Shown here piece after piece: positions 6,968 to 13,817 of a stretch of DNA of 30,342 bases; the stretch's first letter is position 1; each line of letters opens with the position of its first letter. Origin of the DNA: Parcubacteria group bacterium (GTDB lineage Bacteria; Patescibacteriota; Minisyncoccia; Phycocordibacterales; GCA-002724975); NCBI GenBank assembly GCA_002724975.1, contig PBQF01000047.1, positions 1 through 30,342 on the forward strand. Reading direction: 5' to 3'. Under the pieces are notes generated by a model. That model did not search any database. It saw only the letters and a list, made by a program, of their open reading frames with translations, and was not told the DNA's origin. Made by a program: the position numbers and the translations under genes.

Positions 6968-7535
6968 GATATTTTTTGATATAGAAACTTCAAATGCGTT
7001 TCAAGATGTTGGTTCAAGGGATCCTTCCGCTTTAGATTTGTCCGTCATAGCTATTTATGATTCTAAAATTGGGGAGTATTCATCTTATCTTCAAGATGAA
7101 TTATCTAAACTTTGGCCAATCTTGGAAAATGCCGACATGCTTATTGGTTTTTATTCCAACAAATTTGACATTCCCCTTTTAGATAAATATTACCCTGGCA
7201 ATTTGACAGAAATTAGGCATTTAGACTTGCTTGCAGAAATAAAGAAAAGTTTAGGTAGAAATGTTGCTTTAGATAAACTTGCTCAAGGTACATTAAACTC
7301 GAGTAAGAGTGGACATGGTCTTCAAGCCACAAATTGGTGGAAACAAGGAAAAACTGATGAAGTTCGTAAGTATTGTATCCAAGACGTGAAGGTAACAAAA
7401 GGAATTTACGATTATGCCATAAAACACGGCAGACTGAAGTTTAAGGAGGACGGAAAAATTCAAGAATTTAATATAGATGCAAGTAAATGGGAAAAAGGGG
7501 ACAAAAGTTCAATTACTCACACATTGCCATTTTAA
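6960..7535 (+). CDS. DEDDy-type 3'-5' exonuclease / RNase H-like protein (YprB-like)
   Basis: A 191-residue single-domain RNase H-fold nuclease. Exo I is FFDIET (Asp7, Glu9). Exo II is IGFYSNKFDIPLL (Asp70). Exo III is YCIQD (Tyr138-x3-Asp142), which marks the DEDDy subgroup and gives all four metal-binding acids plus the Tyr. It resembles the YprB ribonuclease-H-like family rather than a polymerase proofreading domain. The substrate is unknown. It starts inside the hisS stop region (ATGCGTAA overlap), so translational coupling is likely. Its TAA stop overlaps that of the convergent gene through a shared TTAA. Confidence 0.85.
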   Translation: MRKIFFDIETSNAFQDVGSRDPSALDLSVIAIYDSKIGEYSSYLQDELSKLWPILENADMLIGFYSNKFDIPLLDKYYPGNLTEIRHLDLLAEIKKSLGRNVALDKLAQGTLNSSKSGHGLQATNWWKQGKTDEVRKYCIQDVKVTKGIYDYAIKHGRLKFKEDGKIQEFNIDASKWEKGDKSSITHTLPF

Positions 7536-7819
7536 TGTAAATTCAGCTCTTTATTTTGAAGCCATTTATAAATGGTTCCGGTGACAGATAAGACAATTAA
7601 TCCTGTAAGCAGTACAAGGTATGGTCTATCTCGAAGATACTCTATTTTGTCTATAATTCCTTCAAAACCGTAAATCACCGCAGCAAAACCAAATATACTC
7701 AAAAGCGCAAAACTTAGAGGGTACCTTCTAAATATAGGCTTTCCTTTTTTTCTAACCTCTTTATTAAAAGACTTGGCTATATCCTCAGCTTCTTTTAATG
7801 GATCTGTTTTTTCTTTCAT
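7532..7819 (-). CDS. Small membrane protein, 95 aa, next to uppP
   Basis: The first 30 residues are charged and basic (KEVRKKGKPIFRRYP). Two hydrophobic helices follow, at about 35-52 and 66-84, joined by an acidic/aromatic loop. I do not recognise the family. It starts 8 bp after the uppP stop codon, so it is probably co-transcribed with uppP and may act at the membrane with it; that link is inference. It overlaps the convergent exonuclease gene by 4 bp with no terminator between. Confidence 0.75.
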   Translation of the reverse strand: MKEKTDPLKEAEDIAKSFNKEVRKKGKPIFRRYPLSFALLSIFGFAAVIYGFEGIIDKIEYLRDRPYLVLLTGLIVLSVTGTIYKWLQNKELNLH

Positions 7820-7827
7820 AATTTAAA

Positions 7828-8625
7828 TTATATAACTATAAGGAAAATTACGACAGCTAAAACAATTCTATAAATTACAAAAAGTGTGAGAGTGTGGTTT
7901 TTTAAATATCTAAGCATCCAGTAAATCGAGAAATATCCTAAAACAAAAGCTACAACTGAACCAACTACGAGAGAAGCCCCCAAATCAATCAATAACCCAT
8001 CACTTCCTAAATCAAAAAGTTTCTTCAGTCCCGAACCTAAAATAATAGGGAAGCCAAGTAGGAATGAAAATCGAGTTGCCAGTTCCCTATTAAATCCCAT
8101 AAAAAGTCCTCCAGAAATTGTAATTCCTGAACGAGAAACTCCAGGGATTAACGCCAGGGTCTGAAAGACTCCGGCTAAGAGTCCTTTTCTTATTGTGAGA
8201 TTTCTATTTTTTTCTGCAACCTTCTCTGCAATCCAAAAAACTAATGAGCCAGCAATAAGGGCCGATGCAACAATTAAAGGATCTCTTATGCCTTCTTCAA
8301 AGAATTTCTCAAAATAAAAAGCAACTACAACAACAGGTATTGTTCCTAAAATAAGCGCAAGTAAAAGGATTCTACTTTCTCTCTTTACTTCCCTACCCAT
8401 AATCCAATCGATAGCGGTTTTTATCATGTCTAGAATTTCTTTTCTGAAATAAATTAAAACAGCAAGAGCTGTAGCAAGATGTAAGACAGCGTCAAACGCT
8501 AATCCCCCACTATTGTTGATATTTAGAAATTCTCTAGCTATAACCAAATGTCCAGATGAAGAGACTGGAATAAATTCTGTCAGCCCCTGAATTGCTCCAA
8601 GAATAATTGAGTCAAGAATCGTCAT
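7828..8625 (-). CDS. uppP: Undecaprenyl-diphosphatase UppP/BacA
   Basis: A polytopic membrane enzyme of 265 residues that dephosphorylates undecaprenyl pyrophosphate to recycle the lipid carrier for peptidoglycan and glycan export. Both signature regions are intact: GLTEFIPVSSSGHLVI (residues 14-29, with the conserved Glu17 and the SSSGH cluster) and PGVSRSG (161-167, with the catalytic Arg). Length and helix count fit the BacA family, which can also confer bacitracin tolerance. It leads a two-gene unit with the small membrane gene downstream. Confidence 0.97.
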   Translation of the reverse strand: MTILDSIILGAIQGLTEFIPVSSSGHLVIAREFLNINNSGGLAFDAVLHLATALAVLIYFRKEILDMIKTAIDWIMGREVKRESRILLLALILGTIPVVVVAFYFEKFFEEGIRDPLIVASALIAGSLVFWIAEKVAEKNRNLTIRKGLLAGVFQTLALIPGVSRSGITISGGLFMGFNRELATRFSFLLGFPIILGSGLKKLFDLGSDGLLIDLGASLVVGSVVAFVLGYFSIYWMLRYLKNHTLTLFVIYRIVLAVVIFLIVI

Positions 8626-8631
8626 AGCGTT

Positions 8632-8640
8632 AATTTAACA
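8632..8640 (-). promoter_or_regulatory. Extended -10 element of uppP, leaderless placement
   Basis: TGT-TAAATT on the minus strand, 6 nt before the uppP ATG. The same TGT-TAAATT element precedes rpsP. The -35 region is not convincing. Confidence 0.45.
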
Positions 8641-8685
8641 CCTAAATAGCAATAAATAAAGCCACAAAATTGGTACTTTGTGAAT

Positions 8686-8718
8686 TTGCTGAAGCTATAA
8701 GGCGTGGTAGAATATTCT
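8686..8718 (+). promoter_or_regulatory. Promoter of the DsbA-like gene with an overlapping palindrome
   Basis: TTGCTG (8686-8691), 16-bp spacer, TGG-extended TAGAAT (8708-8713). A perfect 10-bp palindrome, AGAATATTCT (8709-8718), overlaps the -10 and could be an operator. A second perfect TATAAT (8722-8727) lies 13 nt before the ATG. Confidence 0.5.
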
Positions 8719-8740
8719 CGTTATAATTTAATTCTTAAAT

Positions 8741-9451
8741 ATGGAAAACAGCACAGGAAATAGTAATCTTTTAATCCCAATCTCCATAGTTGTTGCCGGC
8801 CTTATTGTTGCTGGCGCTTTCTTTATCTCAAAAGATGATAATGGAGGAGAAGAAGAAAATAATCAGGAAGAAGAACAAGAACAGCAGATAAATATTAAGC
8901 CAGTATCAGAGGATGACCATATTTTAGGAAATCCTAATGCTGATATTGTTGTTGTCGAGTTTTCTGATTTAGAATGTCCTTATTGTAAAAATTTCCACGA
9001 AACAATGCACCAAATTGTTGATGAATTTGGCAAAGATGGAGAAGTTGCGTGGGTTTACAGACACCTTCCTTTAACACGACTTCATTCAAAAGCACAAAGA
9101 GAAGCAGAAGCAACTGAATGTGCTTGGGCACAAGGAGGAAATGATGCTTGGTGGGCATATATCGATAGATTATTTGAAGTTACACCATCAAATAATGGAT
9201 TGGATTTAAACCAGCTCCCTGTTATTGCCGAGGAAGTAGGACTTGATGTAGAAGAATTTGAACAGTGCCTAGAAGATGAAACGTACAAGGATAAAGTTCG
9301 AGCAGACTCCGATGATGCTATTGCATCAGGCGGACAAGGGACACCTTATAACGTATTTCTGATTAAAGGGGAAGACCCAATTCCAGTGAGTGGAGGACTT
9401 CCTTTTGATCAGATGAAAAATTTGATTGAACAGACTCTTTTAACTTTCTAA
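8741..9451 (+). CDS. Membrane-anchored DsbA-like thiol-disulfide oxidoreductase
   Basis: This 236-residue protein has an N-terminal membrane helix (about 10-29), an acidic Glu/Gln-rich linker (35-50), and a thioredoxin-fold domain outside the membrane. The active site is CPYC (79-82) in EFSDLECPYCKNFH, and the cis-proline loop is GTPYNVF. Two further cysteines (127 and near 188) flank the helical insert, as in DsbA/BdbD-type Thioredoxin_4 proteins. Likely role: forming or isomerising disulfides in exported proteins. No DsbB or VKOR partner is in the window. It converges on the nuclease gene across a bidirectional terminator. Confidence 0.92.
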   Translation: MENSTGNSNLLIPISIVVAGLIVAGAFFISKDDNGGEEENNQEEEQEQQINIKPVSEDDHILGNPNADIVVVEFSDLECPYCKNFHETMHQIVDEFGKDGEVAWVYRHLPLTRLHSKAQREAEATECAWAQGGNDAWWAYIDRLFEVTPSNNGLDLNQLPVIAEEVGLDVEEFEQCLEDETYKDKVRADSDDAIASGGQGTPYNVFLIKGEDPIPVSGGLPFDQMKNLIEQTLLTF

Positions 9452-9470
9452 GATAACGCTTACCAAAGCC

Positions 9471-9505
9471 ATAATAAACGGCCCAGTTCATGGGCCTTTT
9501 ATTAT
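9471..9505. terminator. Bidirectional terminator between the DsbA-like and nuclease genes
   Basis: Stem GGCCCA/TGGGCC with loop GTTCA, flanked by AATAA and TTATT. The plus strand continues TTTTATTATTTAT. The minus strand has only a short T-run after the stem. Confidence 0.85.
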
Positions 9506-10320
9506 TTATCAATTAATTTTAGACGATAAATTTCAAGTGATTCTTTACCTTCAAACATGTCAGTTGGATTTGGTAGAAATTTCTTACGCGTCAAAAGATC
9601 ATAACTAGTGTCGGCTATCAAGTCACGGAAGAAACGAAATTCGTCTTGATGATTTTGAAAATCTATATAATGACGGCGTAGTTGTGTTTTTCCGTCTCTG
9701 TTTTTTGTTTTCTTGCATTCATAGACAATAAATCTTCTGACTGGCTTATTAAATTTCGAAAGGACTGTATAGTAATTAAAAAGAGCTTGGAGCATAAAAA
9801 GTGGGTTATCTGTCTCACGCTTACCAAAAGCGTTAACAAATTTATGATCGACGATATCAACTGCGTTCTTGTCAACATGTGATGATACTACCAAGTCCGA
9901 TATTGCCTTAACTGGAATAGGAACGCCTGGAATATAGCTCAAACTCTTAACTTCAGTGCCAAGAACTTTATGTCGAGGAGGACGTGCAAGATAAAAATTA
10001 ATAGCCTGTTTATATTCTTTTTCCATTTTTTTTCGTTTATTCCCCCGCCCTCTTTTTGAAGAAATTTTTCCAAAATTAATTTCGAAATCGGAAACATTTC
10101 TTAAGTACTCAAGGCCAAGATTAATCGCAGCATCCTTAGAAAGTCCACTATAGAAGTGTTGAAGTGCAACATGGCCCGCTTGGCCAATAACTGACGCGGG
10201 AGTTCCTGGAATGTCATAAACACCCTCAACGTAGCGTTTATACCATGCTAAAGGATTTCGGAGATATGCAATAAGCGAAGAATAGCTCCAGTGTTTGATT
10301 GGATACTTTTTCTTACTCAC
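9502..10320 (-). CDS. PD-(D/E)XK nuclease superfamily protein (RecB-like)
   Basis: About 272 residues with the layout of a RecB-family nuclease domain. There is an N-terminal SYSSLIAYLRNPLAWYKR, as in Cas4/AddB-type domains, then the His-containing helix GQAGHVALQHFY. The metal-site acids are the Asp of KAISDL and the DHK of VDIVDHKF. A Gln-containing helix follows (LQALFNYY). Cysteines for a 4Fe-4S cluster, as in Cas4 and AddB, are absent. No Cas or RecBCD gene adjoins it, so the role is unknown (repair or defence are possible). The frame opens at TTG 10341, but a TGG-TATAGT promoter element occupies codons 3-5. GTG 10320 fits a leaderless message. Confidence 0.82.
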   Translation of the reverse strand: MSKKKYPIKHWSYSSLIAYLRNPLAWYKRYVEGVYDIPGTPASVIGQAGHVALQHFYSGLSKDAAINLGLEYLRNVSDFEINFGKISSKRGRGNKRKKMEKEYKQAINFYLARPPRHKVLGTEVKSLSYIPGVPIPVKAISDLVVSSHVDKNAVDIVDHKFVNAFGKRETDNPLFMLQALFNYYTVLSKFNKPVRRFIVYECKKTKNRDGKTQLRRHYIDFQNHQDEFRFFRDLIADTSYDLLTRKKFLPNPTDMFEGKESLEIYRLKLIDK

Positions 10321-10326
10321 AAGAGA

Positions 10327-10335
10327 ACTATACCA
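10327..10335 (-). promoter_or_regulatory. Extended -10 promoter of the nuclease gene
   Basis: TGG-TATAGT on the minus strand; 6 nt after it lies GTG 10320, where transcription would start. It sits in one arm of a spaced inverted repeat, TACCATGT (10331-10338) and ACATGGTA (10390-10397). Confidence 0.5.
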
Positions 10336-10433
10336 TGTCAAACTAATAAAAAACGCCCTTTATTAATAATATTTCATAAAGCTCATATAACATGGTAAGG
10401 AATCTCAGCTGAACAAAAGCCGATTTTTTATTT

Positions 10434-10464
10434 AAAACAAAAACGTCGGGCTCCCACACCGACG
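10434..10464 (-). terminator. Terminator of the gene at 10467-10724
   Basis: Stem CGTCGG/CCGACG with a 9-nt loop, starting 2 bases after the stop codon, then TTTTTGTTTT on the minus strand. Confidence 0.9.
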
Positions 10465-10466
10465 CT

Positions 10467-10724
10467 TTACATTTTGGCTATTTCTTCAAGAAATTCTTGT
10501 GAGAGAATCCCGGCTTCGGTATAAAGAGCCCTTAGTTTGGGATCCTCAGCCACAGGCTTAAGAAACTCAGTCAAATCTCCTGAAAGAAAGTAAGCCGTTA
10601 TAGGGTCAAATTCCATTTTCCTTATTGCTGACAGTTGATTTTTAACCGCATCACGAAAGTCAACAACAGGTTCATGAAGCAACTTCTCAAGTAGGAGAAC
10701 ATCTGCTTCTACATTATTAGTCAA
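10467..10724 (-). CDS. Hypothetical protein, 85 aa, strong Shine-Dalgarno, TTG start
   Basis: A mostly helical, acidic soluble protein of 85 residues that I do not recognise. It starts at TTG behind TAGGAGGTGA, the strongest Shine-Dalgarno sequence in the window and close to a perfect match to the 16S 3' end. A TGG-TATATT extended -10 sits between the rpoD stop codon and this site, so it can be expressed independently of rpoD. A strong terminator follows directly. As with other orphans here, the strong initiation signal contrasts with the bare starts of the core genes. Confidence 0.75.
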   Translation of the reverse strand: MTNNVEADVLLLEKLLHEPVVDFRDAVKNQLSAIRKMEFDPITAYFLSGDLTEFLKPVAEDPKLRALYTEAGILSQEFLEEIAKM

Positions 10725-10731
10725 AGGTACT

Positions 10732-10740
10732 CACCTCCTA
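10732..10740 (-). promoter_or_regulatory. Near-perfect Shine-Dalgarno site for the TTG start at 10724
   Basis: Minus strand TAGGAGGTG, with 7-9 nt to TTG depending on the core counted. It decides the start, since no ATG lies near the beginning of the frame. Confidence 0.85.
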
Positions 10741-10745
10741 AATGA

Positions 10746-10754
10746 AATATACCA
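10746..10754 (-). promoter_or_regulatory. Extended -10 between rpoD and the 85-aa gene
   Basis: TGG-TATATT on the minus strand directly after the rpoD TAA. No clear -35 (TAGATT at 17 bp). It gives the small gene a possible promoter of its own. Confidence 0.45.
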
Positions 10755-10755
10755 T

Positions 10756-12033
10756 TTAATAGTTTTTTAATCTATTTGATTTTTCGTGCTGCCGAATTTT
10801 CTCGTGAGCCTTGGCTTCAATTTGCCTAATTCTCTCACGAGTAACACCAAATTCCTTACCGACTTCTTCAAGAGTGTGGTTAATTCCATCCATTAATCCA
10901 TTTCTCATCTCAAGAATTTTCTTTTCCTTTGGGGTCAGGTCACTTAAAATTTCCTTGATATGATCGGAAAGAATTCTTCTCGAGGTTTCTTGGTCTGGAG
11001 ATGAAATCTTTTTATCTTCAATAAAATCTCCTAATGTTGATTTCCCGTCATCACTGTCATCTCCAACAGGACTTTCGAGTGAGCCTGTATTCTGATCAAT
11101 TTTCTTGATGGCGTGGATTTTCGAAACATCAAGTCCCATTTCTACGGCAATTTCTTCTGCTAAAGGATCTCTTCCTAAATCTTGCGTTAATTGCCTAAGG
11201 ACCCTCTTATATTTGGCAATTGTTTCAACCATATGAACTGGAACCCTAATCGTCCTTGATTGATCAGCCAAAGCTCTGGTAATTGCCTGCCTTATCCACC
11301 AAGTGGCATATGTTGAAAATTTGTATCCTTTAGTCCAGTCAAATTTTTCAACAGCTTTAAACAGACCTAAATTCCCTTCTTGAATTAGGTCTAATAAAGT
11401 TAAATTTGGGCTCCTGGTTGCGTATCTTTTGGCAATAGAGACAACTAATCTTAAGTTCACTCTAGCCAATAAATTCCTTGCTTCCTCTTCTCCTCCCTCT
11501 ATTCTCCTAGCCAATTCTTTCTCTTTTTCAGCAGAAATCAGGTCAAACTGACCGATTTCCTTTAAATACATTTGAATTGAATCATAAGACAACTCGTTTT
11601 TACTATAGACATTCTTCTTACCAAACGGGCCTTCATCATCTCCGGCATTAAGAAATCCTCCACTTTCGAGGACATCAATGCCATTAGAACCCAGAATATC
11701 GTAAAGCTCTTCAAGAAAAATAATATTATTTTCTATATCCGGAAACTCTTTTAAAATTTCATCATAAGTGACAAAACCTTTTTCCTTACCTTTTCTTACA
11801 AGAAGATCTCTTTTTTTATTTAATTCTTTTTCTTTTTTACTAATCTTCTTTTCTACAGATTTGGAAACTTTCTTAGTTGCTTTTTTTATAGCAGTTTTTT
11901 TCTTCTTAACCAAAGTCTTCTTCCTTGGTTTGGAAGCTTTTTTAACAGTTTTCTTCTTTGCCAGCCTGCCGCGTTTTCTAGCCACAGGTTTTCTTGAAGT
12001 TTTTTTAGTTGTCTTTGTTTTTTTTCTTGGCAT
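10756..12033 (-). CDS. rpoD: Primary sigma factor RpoD (sigma-70) with a lysine-rich N-terminal tail
   Basis: The 425-residue housekeeping sigma factor directs RNA polymerase to -35/-10 promoters. Region 1.1-like helices lie at about 76-123, and regions 1.2-2.4 at 150-265, including DLIQEGNLGLFKAVEKFDW and YATWWIRQAI, the -10-binding and melting region. Region 3 follows, and region 4.2 with the -35 recognition helix (EEVGKEFGVTRERIRQIEAK) ends the protein. The first 75 residues are almost entirely Lys, Arg, Thr and Ala, a histone-H1-like tail. It lies 19 bp downstream of dnaG, the classical dnaG-rpoD pairing. The promoters seen in this window fit a standard sigma-70 consensus. Confidence 0.97.
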   Translation of the reverse strand: MPRKKTKTTKKTSRKPVARKRGRLAKKKTVKKASKPRKKTLVKKKKTAIKKATKKVSKSVEKKISKKEKELNKKRDLLVRKGKEKGFVTYDEILKEFPDIENNIIFLEELYDILGSNGIDVLESGGFLNAGDDEGPFGKKNVYSKNELSYDSIQMYLKEIGQFDLISAEKEKELARRIEGGEEEARNLLARVNLRLVVSIAKRYATRSPNLTLLDLIQEGNLGLFKAVEKFDWTKGYKFSTYATWWIRQAITRALADQSRTIRVPVHMVETIAKYKRVLRQLTQDLGRDPLAEEIAVEMGLDVSKIHAIKKIDQNTGSLESPVGDDSDDGKSTLGDFIEDKKISSPDQETSRRILSDHIKEILSDLTPKEKKILEMRNGLMDGINHTLEEVGKEFGVTRERIRQIEAKAHEKIRQHEKSNRLKNY

Positions 12034-12052
12034 TTAATAACTAATAATTATT

Positions 12053-13759
12053 TTAAAATTCACTTTTAATTTTGGCTATTTGTTTTGATAAATTTTGACA
12101 TTCTTTCAATGCTTTCATACTTGTCTTTGAATCGCCTTCATTTTCCGCCTTTTTTAACTCTTTCATTTTTAAGTTTAGCCTCTCCTTTAAATAATCTTCC
12201 TCCAAACGTCCAAAAAGTTCTTTTAATTCAACTTTCACATTTAAAGATCCTTCGTAAAGAATATCAGCTTCAAAAATTAAATCGCTCTTTTCATTTGAAC
12301 TAAAATCATCCAATATAGTTTCTTTCCCAGTTATTTTTTGGATTTCTTTTCTAATAAACTTGGTGTCTACTGTGGGTTTTTTCATTGATTCTTGCCAAAG
12401 AAGAATCCCAATAATTCTTCTAATAATCATTTTCCTTCTGCTATCAATGTCAGTATTTTCACTTTTTTTATCTTCTGGATAAGAAACGTCCAAGTCTTTT
12501 ATTTCTATTTTCTCAACTTCTTCATAAAGTTTCTCTTCTGAAATTCCCATTGTCTCTGAAAGGATTTTAACAAAGTGTGCTTGATCGATTTTATTCTCAA
12601 GCATTGCTACAAAAGGGAGAATCTCCTCTTTTATCTTCAGCCCAAGTTTTCTCTCATCTTTTTCGTCATTTTTTAATCTAGAAAGATAAAATTCTATAAT
12701 ATGTGTCGAATTCTTGATTACATCCTTCCATTCATCTTTGTCCTTAATTATCAAATCAGCTGGGTCATATCCTTCTGGTATTGAGGCAATCTTCAGGTCT
12801 ATACCCACAGAAAGAGCAATTTTAGCACCTCTGCTAGAAGCTTTAAAACCTGCTCCATCCGAATCAAAAGCTATAACTATCCTTTTTGTAAGTCTGGAAA
12901 CTTTATCAAGCTGTTCTCTGGTTAAAGCTGTTCCTAGTGGTGCAACCGTGTTTCTGTATCCAGCTTGATGAGCCATTAAAACATCAACATTCCCTTCCAC
13001 TAAAATTGCAAAATTATTTTTCCTAATATCTATTTTAGCCTTATCATAACCAAAAAGAGTATTGGATTTTTTAAAGAATTTTGTTTCGGGGCTGTTTAGA
13101 TATTTTGCAATCTCATCGTTTTCTTCCCCAAAAATTCTTCCAGAGAATGCTACGGTTCTACCCGATGGGTCACTTACTGGAAACATTATTCGAGACCTAA
13201 ATCTGTCATAAACCTTCCCTTGCGACTCTTTTATAAGTCCCGCCTCATCAATTTCTTTTTCGGAATAACCCTTTTTTGTGAGATATTCAAGTAATGATCT
13301 CCATTCATCTTGAGCAAAACCAATTCGAAAAGATTTAAGAATCTTTTTTTCCAAACCTCTCTCCTTCAAATATTTTAAGGCCCTAGGATTTTTCTCAAGG
13401 TTTTCTTCATAGAAAAGAGTCGTCTCTTCTAGAAGGGTCAATAACTTATCATTCTGATTTTTGAGCTTAGGGTCAATTTTTTCAATTACCACCCCGGCTC
13501 TATCAGCCAAAATTTTCAAAGAACCTATAAAATCAACTCCTTCAAATTCCTGCACAAAACTGAAAATATCTCCATTCTTCCCACAACCAAAACAATAGTA
13601 TGAATCTCTCGAAGGAGAAACAAAAAACGACGGTGTTTTCTCGTTATGGAATGGGCATCTCGATTTGAAATTGATTCCTGCTTTTTCAAGCTTTAAATAA
13701 GAACCAACAACTTCTATTATACCCAGCTTATTTTTAATTTGTTCTACGGTACTTGCCAT
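12053..13759 (-). CDS. dnaG: DNA primase DnaG
   Basis: The 568-residue primase makes RNA primers at the replication fork. The CHC2 zinc-binding domain has Cys35, His38, Cys56 and Cys59 (RCPFHNEKTPSF and YYCFGCG). The TOPRIM core has Glu255 in ILVEGNVDV and the DSDGAG acids (299-301). The C-terminal helicase-interaction region (about 430-568) is Lys/Glu-rich and poorly conserved. A hairpin occupies the place of a ribosome-binding site 7 nt before the ATG. It is co-transcribed with rpoD. Confidence 0.97.
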   Translation of the reverse strand: MASTVEQIKNKLGIIEVVGSYLKLEKAGINFKSRCPFHNEKTPSFFVSPSRDSYYCFGCGKNGDIFSFVQEFEGVDFIGSLKILADRAGVVIEKIDPKLKNQNDKLLTLLEETTLFYEENLEKNPRALKYLKERGLEKKILKSFRIGFAQDEWRSLLEYLTKKGYSEKEIDEAGLIKESQGKVYDRFRSRIMFPVSDPSGRTVAFSGRIFGEENDEIAKYLNSPETKFFKKSNTLFGYDKAKIDIRKNNFAILVEGNVDVLMAHQAGYRNTVAPLGTALTREQLDKVSRLTKRIVIAFDSDGAGFKASSRGAKIALSVGIDLKIASIPEGYDPADLIIKDKDEWKDVIKNSTHIIEFYLSRLKNDEKDERKLGLKIKEEILPFVAMLENKIDQAHFVKILSETMGISEEKLYEEVEKIEIKDLDVSYPEDKKSENTDIDSRRKMIIRRIIGILLWQESMKKPTVDTKFIRKEIQKITGKETILDDFSSNEKSDLIFEADILYEGSLNVKVELKELFGRLEEDYLKERLNLKMKELKKAENEGDSKTSMKALKECQNLSKQIAKIKSEF

Positions 13760-13766
13760 AACAAGC

Positions 13767-13785
13767 CCAAGAAATAAATTCTTGG
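13767..13785 (-). promoter_or_regulatory. Hairpin directly upstream of the dnaG start
   Basis: A perfect 7-bp stem, CCAAGAA/TTCTTGG, with a 5-nt loop ends 7 nt before the dnaG ATG, with no T-tract. It lies where a ribosome-binding site would be, so it could set translation or be a processing site. Confidence 0.5.
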
Positions 13786-13817
13786 AACAAAGATATTATT
13801 AAACGAAAGAACTAATT

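Noticed and set aside
11768..12037. Plus-strand frame rich in Phe and Leu opposite the start of rpoD
   Set aside because: It is the antisense reading of lysine codons in the RpoD tail (AAA/AAG read as TTT/CTT).
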